Below, piece after piece: positions 52,519-61,373 of a stretch of 64,000 nucleotides of DNA (position 1 is the first letter of the stretch; each line of letters begins with the position of its first letter). The position numbers and the translations under genes are program-made. The stretch is from Candidatus Proximibacter danicus. Its GTDB lineage: Bacteria > Pseudomonadota > Gammaproteobacteria > Burkholderiales > Rhodocyclaceae. The notes beneath the pieces are model-generated. The model was not told the origin of the DNA. It ran no database searches and was given only the letters and a program-made list of their open reading frames with translations. The stretch covers positions 62,001 through 126,000 of the forward strand of contig JADJUC010000003.1 in the NCBI GenBank assembly GCA_016710885.1, read 5' to 3'.

Positions 52519-55500
52519 ATGACCGACCTCTCCGTTGCCAAGAAAATTTCCCCGTACAAGCCCGCGAACAAGGTGCGCTTCGTCACCGCCGCCTCGCTGT
52601 TCGACGGCCACGATGCCTCGATCAACATCATGCGCCGCATCCTGCAATCGACCGGTGCCGAGGTCATCCACCTCGGCCACAACCGCTCGGTGCAGGAAAT
52701 CGTCAACGCCGCGCTGCAGGAGGACGTGCAGGGCATCGCCATCACCTCCTACCAGGGCGGCCACGTCGAGTTCTTCAAGTACATGATCGACCTGTTGAAA
52801 GGCGGTGGCGGCGGCAACATCAAGGTCTTCGGTGGTGGCGGCGGCGTCATTGTGCCGTCCGAGATCAAGGAGCTGCAGGCCTACGGCGTGAACCGCATCT
52901 ACTCGCCGGAAGACGGCCAGGCGATGGGCCTGCAGGGCATGATCAACGACATCGTTTCGCAGTGCGACCTCGACCTCGGCCCGTGCGTGCCGGCTGCGGC
53001 CAAGGTGCTGGATGCGTTGCGCTCCGGAGAGCGTCGCCAACTGGCGCAGATCATCACTGGTCTGGAAAACGGCGTTTACGACGACAAGCTGAAGAAGGAA
53101 ATCCTCGCCGCAGCCGCCGCGACCGAAATCCCCGTGCTCGGCATCACCGGCACCGGCGGCGCCGGCAAGTCCTCGCTGACCGACGAACTGGTGCGCCGCT
53201 TCCGCCTCGACCAGGGCGACACGCTGAAGATCGCCATCGTCTCCATCGACCCCTCGCGCAAGCGCACCGGTGGTGCGCTGCTTGGCGACCGCATCCGCAT
53301 GAACGCGATCGAGCATCCGAACATCTACATGCGTTCGCTGGCCACGCGCGACACCGGCTCCGAAATCTCGGCGGCGCTGCCGGAAGTGATCGCCGCCTGC
53401 AAGCTCTCCGGCTTCGATCTGGTCATCGTCGAGACCTCAGGCATCGGTCAGGGCAATGCGGCCATCGTGCCGTTTGTCGACAGCTCGCTCTACGTCATGA
53501 CCCCGGAGTTCGGCGCGGCTTCGCAGCTGGAGAAGATCGACATGCTCGACTTCGCCGACTTCGTCGCCATCAACAAGTTCGACCGCAAGGGCGCCGAGGA
53601 TGCGCTGCGCGACGTGCGCAAGCAGTACCAGCGCAACCGCGAAGCCTTCACGACGCCGACCGATGATATGCCAGTGTTCGGCACGCAGGCCGCCCGCTTC
53701 AACGACGACGGTGTGACGGCGCTGTATCAGGCGTTGGTGCCCAAGCTCGGCGAGTTCGGTCTCAAACTCTCGTCGGGCAAGCTGCCGCTGGTCACCGTCA
53801 AGCATTCCTCCGGCTCGCGCGCCATCGTGCCGACGCAGCGTGTGCGCTACCTCGCCGAGATTGCCGAAACCGTGCGTTCGTATCACCAGCACGCCGAGCA
53901 GCAGGCCGGCCTCGCTCGCGAGCGGCAGGCGTTGCGCATGTCGAAGGCCATCTTTGACGGTTGCGGAAAGAATGCGAAAGATTTTGACGAGTTGATCTCG
54001 TGGAAGGATGGCGAGCTCGACCCGAAGGCCAAGAAGCTGCTCGACATGTGGCCGGACACGGTCAAGGCCTACAGCGGCGACGAGTACGTGGTGAAGATCC
54101 GCGACAAGGAAATCCGCACCCAGCTGGTCACCGAGTCGCTGTCCGGCACCAAGATCCGCAAGGTGATCCTGCCCAAGTTCGCCGACGACGGCGAGGTGCT
54201 GCGCTTCCTGATGAAGGAAAACGTCCCCGGCTCCTTCCCCTTCACCGCCGGCGTCTTCGCCTTCAAGCGCGAGAACGAGGACCCGACCCGCATGTTCGCC
54301 GGCGAGGGCGACGCCTTCCGCACCAACCGCCGCTTCAAGCGCGTTTCCGAAGGCATGCCGGCCAAGCGCCTGTCGACGGCCTTCGACTCGGTCACGCTGT
54401 ACGGCTGCGACCCCGACGAGCGCCCGGACATCTACGGCAAGATCGGCAACTCCGGCGTCTCGATCGCCACCCTCGACGACATGAAGGTGCTCTACGACGG
54501 CTTCGATCTGGTCAACCCGACGACCTCGGTGTCGATGACCATCAACGGCCCGGCGCCGATCATCCTCGCCTGCTTCTTCAATACCGCCATCGACCAGCAG
54601 CTGACCAAGTTCAAGGCCGACAACGGCCGCGAACCGACCGAGGACGAAGCGCAGAAGATCCGCGAGTGGGCGCTGTCCAACGTGCGGGGCACGGTGCAGG
54701 CCGACATCCTGAAGGAAGACCAGGGCCAGAACACCTGCATCTTCTCGACCGAATTCGCGCTGAAGATGATGGGCGACATCCAGGAATTCTTCGTGCACCA
54801 CCAGGTGCAGAACTTCTACTCGGTGTCGATCTCCGGCTACCACATCGCCGAGGCCGGGGCGAACCCGATCTCGCAACTGGCGTTCACGCTGGCCAACGGC
54901 TTCACCTATGTCGAAGCCTATCTGGCGCGCGGCATGCACATCGACGACTTCGCGCCGAACCTGTCGTTCTTCTTCTCCAACGGCATGGACCCCGAATACT
55001 CGGTGATCGGCCGCGTCGCCCGCCGCATCTGGGCGGTGGCGATGAAGAACAAGTACGGCGCCAACGAGCGCTCGCAGAAGCTGAAGTACCACATCCAGAC
55101 CTCCGGCCGTTCGCTGCACGCGCAGGAGATGGACTTCAACGACATCCGCACCACGCTGCAGGCGCTGATCGCCATCTACGACAACTGCAACAGCCTGCAC
55201 ACCAACGCCTACGACGAAGCGATCACCACGCCGACCGACGAATCGGTGCGCCGCGCGATGGCCATCCAGCTGGTCATCAACCGCGAGTGGGGCGTGTCGA
55301 AGAACGAGAACCCGAACCAGGGCGCCTTCATCTTCGACGAGCTGACCGATCTGGTCGAGGAAGCCGTGCTCAAGGAGTTCGAAGCCATTGCTTCGCGCGG
55401 TGGCGTCCTCGGCGCGATGGAAACCGGCTACCAGCGCGGCAAGATCCAGGAAGAGTCGCTCACCTACGAGCACAAGAAGCACGACGGCTCCTACCCGATC

Positions 55501-55782
55501 ATCGGCGTGAACACCTTTCGCAACCCGAAGGGCGACGCGCAGGTCGAGATCGAACTGGCGCGCTCGACCGAGGAAGAAAAGCAGTCGCAGATCACGCGCC
55601 TGCGCGACTTCCAGCAACGTAATTCCGCCGAATCGGGCGCCATGCTCGACAAGCTGCGGCAGACGGTGATCGAGGACGGCAACGTCTTCGCCGTGCTGGT
55701 CGATGCCGTACGCGTCTGCTCGCTCGGCCAGATCACCTCGGCGCTTTACGAAGTGGGCGGGCAGTACCGCCGCAGCATGTAA
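52519..55782 (+). CDS. icmF: Fused isobutyryl-CoA mutase/GTPase IcmF
   Basis: IcmF interconverts isobutyryl-CoA and n-butyryl-CoA with adenosylcobalamin, with its chaperone G protein built in. An N-terminal B12-binding domain (VTAASLFDGHDASINIM) is followed by a MeaB-like GTPase (GTGGAGKSSLTDELVRRF, SIDPSRKRTGGALLGDR, NKFDRKGAEDA, about 210-460) and a C-terminal mutase barrel (about 570-1087). I chose the ATG at 52519 (MTDLSVAKKI) rather than 52483 because it fits IcmF homologues. The full-length protein is about 1087 residues, normal. It diverges from the AraC-type regulator. Confidence 0.93.
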   Translation: MTDLSVAKKISPYKPANKVRFVTAASLFDGHDASINIMRRILQSTGAEVIHLGHNRSVQEIVNAALQEDVQGIAITSYQGGHVEFFKYMIDLLKGGGGGNIKVFGGGGGVIVPSEIKELQAYGVNRIYSPEDGQAMGLQGMINDIVSQCDLDLGPCVPAAAKVLDALRSGERRQLAQIITGLENGVYDDKLKKEILAAAAATEIPVLGITGTGGAGKSSLTDELVRRFRLDQGDTLKIAIVSIDPSRKRTGGALLGDRIRMNAIEHPNIYMRSLATRDTGSEISAALPEVIAACKLSGFDLVIVETSGIGQGNAAIVPFVDSSLYVMTPEFGAASQLEKIDMLDFADFVAINKFDRKGAEDALRDVRKQYQRNREAFTTPTDDMPVFGTQAARFNDDGVTALYQALVPKLGEFGLKLSSGKLPLVTVKHSSGSRAIVPTQRVRYLAEIAETVRSYHQHAEQQAGLARERQALRMSKAIFDGCGKNAKDFDELISWKDGELDPKAKKLLDMWPDTVKAYSGDEYVVKIRDKEIRTQLVTESLSGTKIRKVILPKFADDGEVLRFLMKENVPGSFPFTAGVFAFKRENEDPTRMFAGEGDAFRTNRRFKRVSEGMPAKRLSTAFDSVTLYGCDPDERPDIYGKIGNSGVSIATLDDMKVLYDGFDLVNPTTSVSMTINGPAPIILACFFNTAIDQQLTKFKADNGREPTEDEAQKIREWALSNVRGTVQADILKEDQGQNTCIFSTEFALKMMGDIQEFFVHHQVQNFYSVSISGYHIAEAGANPISQLAFTLANGFTYVEAYLARGMHIDDFAPNLSFFFSNGMDPEYSVIGRVARRIWAVAMKNKYGANERSQKLKYHIQTSGRSLHAQEMDFNDIRTTLQALIAIYDNCNSLHTNAYDEAITTPTDESVRRAMAIQLVINREWGVSKNENPNQGAFIFDELTDLVEEAVLKEFEAIASRGGVLGAMETGYQRGKIQEESLTYEHKKHDGSYPIIGVNTFRNPKGDAQVEIELARSTEEEKQSQITRLRDFQQRNSAESGAMLDKLRQTVIEDGNVFAVLVDAVRVCSLGQITSALYEVGGQYRRSM

Positions 55783-55812
55783 CAAGCAGTTGTATTTCCT
55801 CGTTAGCAAGTG

Positions 55813-55850
55813 TTGGCCGGCCAGACGTACGTTTGGCCGGCCGTTTTTTT
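55813..55850 (+). terminator. Rho-independent terminator after icmF
   Basis: GGCCGGCCA and TGGCCGGCC form a 9-bp stem around GACGTACGT-like loop sequence, followed by GTTTTTTT. It lies about 30 bp after the icmF stop. Confidence 0.85.
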
Positions 55851-55970
55851 GCGTGAACGCCTGCCGGGCCGATTTGAAATGTGAAACCGGATTTCCTATG
55901 CTTCCCTAAACCGACGTGCGTCAGGTGTGGGCCATTGCGCCGGAAAAACAAGAGCAAAAAGGAGGGTGCC

Positions 55971-58724
55971 ATGTCCAATGCCCTGACTCTGTTTCGCGCA
56001 TTGTTGTTCTCGGGGGCGGTTCTCGTTCTGGGCGTCGGTGAAGTCCGCGCAGGTCTGGTCGGCGAGTCCCTGTCCGAGATGGGCCTGGACGAAGAGGTAC
56101 AAAGCGCCGGCGATGCCCTCTACAACGCGGCAAGTGCTGCAGCCATTGGCGGCCAGCGGGGTGCCGATGCGGGCCGGGGAATCACGGGTGCGCTTGGCGA
56201 CCTGGCCCTCAACTCCGGAAAGATCACCTGCAGCCTCTGGCTGATCCAGTTGCGTTCCCACTTCCGCAATCTGGTGATCAGCGGCGAACGGGCCAGAGCG
56301 CAGGGCGCCGACGATGCCGAAATCGCACGCCTTGACGAGCTCATTGCCAGGACCCAGGAATTTGCCCGCAAGCTGGAAATTGCCTGCACCAAGGTCGGTT
56401 GGCTCACCGATCCGCCTGCCGAGGAATGGAAAACCGTCAACCGCCTGAAAGGTGCTCTTGGCTTGGGGGCATCAGCACCGGATGAAGCGCCGCCATCTCC
56501 CCCCGCGCCGCCTGCCCCGCCGCCCTTGCCCGAAGGCTGGAATATGGCCGATCTGCATTGCCGAAATCTGTGCTCGGGGATCTTCGAGGCCTATGCCAAT
56601 GCCCTGGCCGGGTCGCGCAACAAATATGCGGAGGCGGATACGCTGCGCCGTGGCGAGTTGGCCGAGGCTGCGCGCAATGAGGCTCAAGCCCAAAGCAATC
56701 TCGATGAATCGCGGGCAAACCGCAAAATGTCGGCGAGCAACCTCCGGCGTGATGAGCGTCAGCTTGCCGAAACGAAAGCCCGGAGCGCTGAAGTGCAGGG
56801 ACGGATCGACCGGATCACGGCAGAGGCAGAAGCTCTGGCCGCGCGTGCGCGGGAATTGCTGGAGCGGCTCAAGGAATGCGTGAAGGGGTGCCGCAAGCAG
56901 ATACGGGACATGTCCGGTGTCGATGCCAGCCGGATCGACACCTACTTCACCAACCAGGTGCGCGACGGCGGCAGCGCGCAGGATGCGCAGCGGTATACCA
57001 CCTTGTCCGGAGATGCGGATGGCCGCAAATCCAGGTTGAGCGACAAGTCTGAAAAGGCGGATGGCGGCAAGGATGTCAGGCGGCAGTCACTCAAGGACGG
57101 GGCGCCGGTGAAGGAAGGGAAATCGACTTCGTCCTCTGCCGTCGTCAAGGACGGCGATCCTCCGCTCAAGGACAGCAAGGTCGGACCCGTCAAGCCTTTG
57201 TCTGACAAGGGCGGTGGCCTGCAGCAGATCGATCCGGCGCCGTCGACGCGCATTCTCGATTCGGTTGATGCGGCGAACGAGCTTAACGCGCGGAATGAGC
57301 AGGAATCACGCCGCGTGCCGCCGGCTGCGGCACCGACGCCCGCAGCCTGCCCGGACTGTGCTGCGCAAGAGCGTCGGCTGACCGAGCAGCAGGCCGAGTG
57401 GCAACGCGAAAGCGCGCTCCTCGACCGCATGCGCAAGGACTACACCGAGGCCACGGCCGGGCAGGGAATGGATCGCCGGGTCCCGGACGATCCTGAGGTG
57501 GTGCGTGCCAAGGCGGTTCTGGTCGCGCAAACCGAGGCGATGATTCGCCGTCAGGCGGAGAAGGTCGAAGGTCTTGAGCGTGGCATCGATGTCGTCCGTC
57601 GTCAGCTTGAAGCCTGCAACCGGAATTGCACGCAGCCAAACCCGGAGCCGCGCGGTACGGTGGCCACTTCCGGTGCTGCCGGCACACCACAGGCGGGAGA
57701 TGGGCAGAAGGATGCCCGGCTGGCGCCGACGGGCGGTGGGGCCTGCACGTTCCCGCCCGCCAAGCCGATTACCATCGGACCGCGCGAGAAGTATGGCTAT
57801 GGCGGCGAACAGAAGGCAGCGGAAACTGGCAAGGCGGTACTCGGCTTTCTCGGGGGGTTCCTTGGCGGTCGCGGAAATCTCGGTGGCGGCGGCGGTGGCG
57901 TTGGTGGCAGCAGCCCCTTCCCTGGCGCTTCGCCGGGTGGCGACAAGCCGGCGCTGGCGGATGACCCGATCAAGGACAAGCAGACCTTCGCCGATGCGCC
58001 GACGGGTACGGCAATCAAGGTTGGTGGGCAGTACCGTCCGGACGGCAAGCTGCTGGTCAGCGTCGACGTCGACAAGGCCGAGGACAAGGGGGTCGTGCAT
58101 CAGGCAGTCATGGAGCGCCTGCAGTACCTGCCCTCCGGCGGCTGCACTGTGCAACAGGCGGAAGCCGGCGAGTGGCTGCACTACGAGATATGGGAAGACT
58201 GGTGGGCAAAAATCCGCATCCAGCGCTACGAGAGCGTCGATGGCGGGCCGTGGCGCAAGACCCACGATACCGGCTGGCAGGACTGGGGCAGCGGCTCACG
58301 CATGCTGGAGAGCGGCGTGATGTCGGCTGACCAGATCCCGGGTACGGCCTGGGGTTCGATGGGGGCCGACCGGGCTTTCGGCGGACCGCGTTCAGCCGGT
58401 GCAGTGTTCGATCCGGGCAAGCCGGCGGTGACCGGTGCGCCGGCGGCCGAGCGGCTGGTGGTGCATGTTACCCAGCCGGGAAAGGACCCGGTGACGACCG
58501 TGCCGTTCACGCTTTATCCGACCTACGGCACGGATGGCAAGGTGAATTACACCGACCAGGCGCCTGATTTCGAGGCGCTGCGCCGGAGCCGTTTGCCACG
58601 GGTGCCGGACAAGATGGGCGGCGGCATGCAGCAGATTGACCCGCCGGCTGCGGGGGCTGCGCCGGGTGGGCGCATTCTCGATTCGATCGATTCCGGGGTG
58701 GGGAAAACGCCGTTGGCGAAATAG
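55971..58724 (+). CDS. Large secreted protein with Cys-bracketed coiled coils (unrecognised family)
   Basis: I do not recognise this 917-residue protein. It has a signal peptide (MSNALTLFRALLFSGAVLVL..., cleavage about 27), an Ala-rich helical region, a proline-rich linker (about 169-190), a first coiled coil (about 205-300) bracketed by C197-x3-C201 and C303-x3-C307, a charged Lys/Asp/Ser-rich stretch (about 345-405), a second coiled coil (about 464-548) bracketed by C460-x2-C463 and C549-x3-C553, a Gly-rich segment (about 627-655), and a Trp-rich globular C-terminal domain (about 670-860; WEDWWAKI). A GGGxQQIDP...RILDS motif is repeated at about 415-430 and 883-905. GGAGGG precedes the ATG. 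The family is unknown; no operon partner is apparent. Confidence 0.8.
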   Translation: MSNALTLFRALLFSGAVLVLGVGEVRAGLVGESLSEMGLDEEVQSAGDALYNAASAAAIGGQRGADAGRGITGALGDLALNSGKITCSLWLIQLRSHFRNLVISGERARAQGADDAEIARLDELIARTQEFARKLEIACTKVGWLTDPPAEEWKTVNRLKGALGLGASAPDEAPPSPPAPPAPPPLPEGWNMADLHCRNLCSGIFEAYANALAGSRNKYAEADTLRRGELAEAARNEAQAQSNLDESRANRKMSASNLRRDERQLAETKARSAEVQGRIDRITAEAEALAARARELLERLKECVKGCRKQIRDMSGVDASRIDTYFTNQVRDGGSAQDAQRYTTLSGDADGRKSRLSDKSEKADGGKDVRRQSLKDGAPVKEGKSTSSSAVVKDGDPPLKDSKVGPVKPLSDKGGGLQQIDPAPSTRILDSVDAANELNARNEQESRRVPPAAAPTPAACPDCAAQERRLTEQQAEWQRESALLDRMRKDYTEATAGQGMDRRVPDDPEVVRAKAVLVAQTEAMIRRQAEKVEGLERGIDVVRRQLEACNRNCTQPNPEPRGTVATSGAAGTPQAGDGQKDARLAPTGGGACTFPPAKPITIGPREKYGYGGEQKAAETGKAVLGFLGGFLGGRGNLGGGGGGVGGSSPFPGASPGGDKPALADDPIKDKQTFADAPTGTAIKVGGQYRPDGKLLVSVDVDKAEDKGVVHQAVMERLQYLPSGGCTVQQAEAGEWLHYEIWEDWWAKIRIQRYESVDGGPWRKTHDTGWQDWGSGSRMLESGVMSADQIPGTAWGSMGADRAFGGPRSAGAVFDPGKPAVTGAPAAERLVVHVTQPGKDPVTTVPFTLYPTYGTDGKVNYTDQAPDFEALRRSRLPRVPDKMGGGMQQIDPPAAGAAPGGRILDSIDSGVGKTPLAK
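57203..57275 (+). repeat. First copy of the DKGGGLQQIDP...RILDSVD motif
   Basis: The coding segment reads DKGGGLQQIDPAPSTRILDS and lies between the charged linker and the second coiled coil of the unrecognised secreted protein. A second, slightly longer copy is at 58610-58692. Confidence 0.8.
58610..58692 (+). repeat. Second copy of the DKxGGGxQQIDP...RILDSxDS motif
   Basis: The segment reads DKMGGGMQQIDPPAAGAA followed by PGGRILDSIDS, at the extreme C-terminus of the same protein. Both copies share a Pro/Ala spacer between QQIDP and RILDS. Confidence 0.8.
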
Positions 58725-58861
58725 TGGCGGTGACGTCCGGGAGAAATTTCGCTGCGTTGTCCGCATCCCCCTTGCCGTCGCGATGAATTTCTCTGGCAGA
58801 CGGGCGGTCCGGCAGGAAGCTGACATACAATCGCCGGCATTCTGATTGTCGGTGGCGGACG

Positions 58862-60162
58862 ATGTTTCGACCTGTCGTACCTTACGCTGTTGCCTTCCTC
58901 ATGGTCTTCAGCCATGGGGTCTTGGCCGATGAAGCGCCGGATTTTGCTGCGGCCACCTTGACCGGTGATTGGGATGGCGCGCGAACCGCAGCCTGGGAAA
59001 GAGGCTTCCAGTGGGAAGCCGGCCTGAAAACCGATGTATTCCATGGCCGCAACAAGGATCGTTCGGCAACTCGCAGCATGACCCATACGGACCTCAAGCT
59101 GCGCGCTGACCTGGACAAGGTTTTCGGTTGGCAAGACACCGTCGCCTACCTGAACGTGATCGATGATCGGGGCAATGGCTCAAACGCCCATGCCGGCAGC
59201 CTGATGGGGGTCTCCAATATCGAGGTGCCGGTTCCCACGACACGCCTGTTCCATGCCTGGATACAGAGAGGTTTCTTCGACGACCGTTTTTCCGTGTTGG
59301 CCGGCATCTATCCGATCGACTCCGAATTTTTCGCGATGGATTCCGCATCCATGCTGCTCCATCCTGCCTATGGAACGCCGGCGGATCTGGCGCTGACCAA
59401 CGTGCCCTCGGTCTTCAATAATGCCGCGTTCGGTCTGCGCGCCAAATGGTATTCGCCGGACCGCACGGTGTATGGCATGGGGGCGCTGATGGACGGTGTT
59501 CCCAATGACCCGCGACATCCCAAGGCAACGGCGGTCAAGTTCGGTGATGGTTCTTTTGCCATTGCCGAGTTCGGGTGGATGCCATTCGAGAAGCGCCATA
59601 CCTTTGATTTCGAACCGACCGATCCGGCTGACTCGCCTGTCGCCGGCGGTGGCGATACATGAAAATACGGCGGCACCAGCAAGTACGCGATCGGCTTTGG
59701 GGTTACAGCCGGCGCCAGCCGATCTGCAGGAGTGGACGCAGGTGGCGACCCTCGGCAGCGGCGCTCGCACGGGGCTATGTCCTCGCCGAGCGAACACTCT
59801 TCGGTTTGCCGAGCGATCCCTTGCGGAACCTGACGGCCTTTGCGCGCTACACCTTTGCCGACCCGGATACCATCGCCATCGAGCGTAGCTGGAACGTCGG
59901 GTTCAAGTGGCGAGGGCCGCTGGCCGCTCGCCCGCAGGATGCCATTGCCTTGGGCTGGACGCGCGGACGCCTGGCGAACAAGTATCGCCAGCAACTGGTC
60001 GATCCGGCCAGAGCCGAAGAGGCGCTTGAGCTGTCGTGGCGAGTAGAGGTCTCGCCATGGCTGGCGATCCAGCCGGATATCCAGCGCATCCGCAACCCCG
60101 GTGGCAATGCCTCTGCGAGTACCGTGCATATTGTTGGCGCACGCTTTGAAATCGTGTTTTAG
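58862..60162 (+). pseudogene. oprB: Carbohydrate-selective porin OprB family, disrupted
   Basis: The first part (MFRPVVPYAVAFLMVFSHGV...) is an OprB-like porin with signal peptide and LTGDWDGARTAAWERGF. It stops at a TGA (59660-59662) exactly where the family needs Trp (GGDT-W-KYGGTSKYAIGF). Beyond the stop the homology resumes in the same frame, then jumps frames near TTTGGGG (59696-59702) and near a GGGG run (59771-59774); YVLAERTLFGLPSDPLRNL to the end VGARFEIVF is in another frame. Several lesions together suggest a pseudogene, although homopolymer errors could explain some of them. An intact protein would be about 430 residues. Confidence 0.8.
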
Positions 60163-60525
60163 GCTTGCAATGAACGGTGCTGTGTTTCCACGCTGAGTCT
60201 CCACGTAGTTTCTCCATACGGTGCGATTGTCGGCTGGATGACAGTCATGCCGCCCCGATCCTCCTAGACTCCAAGGCACAGGCCCCATTTCCGGCACAGA
60301 TCGGGAAGTCGGTCGTAAAGCCGGAGCTGTGCCTGAGCCATGCTCGGGCCATACCGGAGTGCGGACCAAGACCATCTGGCACATCAAGGGAGAACTTCAA
60401 TGAAACGCCCGAAGCCGGCCCGCAGGGGTCGGTAGCTGCTGTTTCATTGCTTCAAGCCAGTTTGTAGCACCCTCGTAGCAGTATTCGCCGGCGCATAGCC
60501 GGCTTTTTTTGTCCACCAGGCAGGC
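60163..60525. other. 363-bp intergenic stretch with no supported gene
   Basis: The gap between the oprB remnant and the Crp/Fnr gene has no ORF with coding character; a 96-codon ORF at 60177 and an 11-codon ORF near 60401 have no recognisable domains. A short terminator hairpin sits at its right end. Confidence 0.6.
60487..60510 (+). terminator. GCCGGC hairpin followed by T run
   Basis: GCCGGC (60487-60492) and GCCGGC (60498-60503) pair around GCATA and are followed by seven T on the plus strand. It could end transcription from the oprB side before the convergent Crp/Fnr gene. Confidence 0.65.
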
Positions 60526-61200
60526 TTAGCTGCCGTAGTTGCGCAGCCCGTCGAGGTCGAGGATGACGAGCTTGCCGTATTCGAGGCGCAGCAGATCGGC
60601 TTCCTGCAGGGCCTTCGGGGATTGATTGACGCGCTGGCGCGAAAGCCCGGCGAGGAAGCCGATCTCTTCCTGCGAAATCTGCAGTTCTCGCCCGGCGCCG
60701 GGGTACAGCAACGGATTGAACATGGCAGCGAGGTTGCGTGCCAGGCGGGCATCGGTGTCGAGCAGGCGCTCGTGCTCCATCATGCCGATGAACTGGCCGA
60801 GGCGCTCGTTCAGTTGCGTGATCAGGAAGCGGTTGAAGGGGATGCTGTGATCCATCAGCCACAGGAAGGTCGTCCGATTCATGTAAGCAATTCGCGATTC
60901 GCGCAGTGCCATCACATCGTATTTGCGGGTTTCCTTCTTGAGTAGCGAGCCTTCTCCGAACCAGCCACCCGTTGTCAGCCCGGTGAACGTGGTTGTCTTG
61001 CCCGTCACCCAGCAACTGGCCATCTTTACCAGGCCTTCGATAACGCCCATCCACTGGTCCACAGGCTCGCCCTTCATGCAGACAAAGGCCCCGGTTTCAA
61101 TGCGACGCTCAACGGTGCCGGCGAGCGCACGGTCGAATTCTTCCGGGGTCAGCTCGCGGCCCCAGGCGGAATCGCGCAACGCGTCGGCAAGTGCTGGCAT
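60526..61200 (-). CDS. Crp/Fnr family transcriptional regulator
   Basis: This 224-residue protein has an N-terminal cyclic-nucleotide-binding fold (about 25-130, with the beta-roll around GGWFGEGSLLKKETRKYDV), a dimerisation helix (about 130-150) and a C-terminal winged helix with SQEEIGFLAGLSRQRVNQ (about 170-190). It lacks the N-terminal cysteine cluster of FNR, so it is unlikely to be an oxygen-sensing Fe-S protein. It diverges from the acyl-CoA ligase gene across 173 bp, which is its most likely regulatory target. Confidence 0.88.
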   Translation of the reverse strand: MPALADALRDSAWGRELTPEEFDRALAGTVERRIETGAFVCMKGEPVDQWMGVIEGLVKMASCWVTGKTTTFTGLTTGGWFGEGSLLKKETRKYDVMALRESRIAYMNRTTFLWLMDHSIPFNRFLITQLNERLGQFIGMMEHERLLDTDARLARNLAAMFNPLLYPGAGRELQISQEEIGFLAGLSRQRVNQSPKALQEADLLRLEYGKLVILDLDGLRNYGS

Positions 61201-61373
61201 GAATTTTTTACGAAATGTAAGGACGGCGACAATTATAGTCCTGTAGTGTGGCTACACTGCCATGCATCAAAGGGGGCTTTTCCGGGCCCCCGGGACCCCC
61301 GGAATACGAGAGGGCGGCATAAAATTAATGGGCATCCCCTCAATGGGCAGCCTGCAATAACGGAGGAGACAAA

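Noticed and set aside
59660..59662. TGA in oprB as a recoded codon (selenocysteine or read-through)
   Set aside because: No SECIS-like need in a porin, and additional frame changes lie downstream, so loss of function or sequence error is simpler.
60177..60467. 96-codon plus-strand ORF after oprB
   Set aside because: No recognisable domain or upstream ribosome-binding site; unusual amino acid composition.
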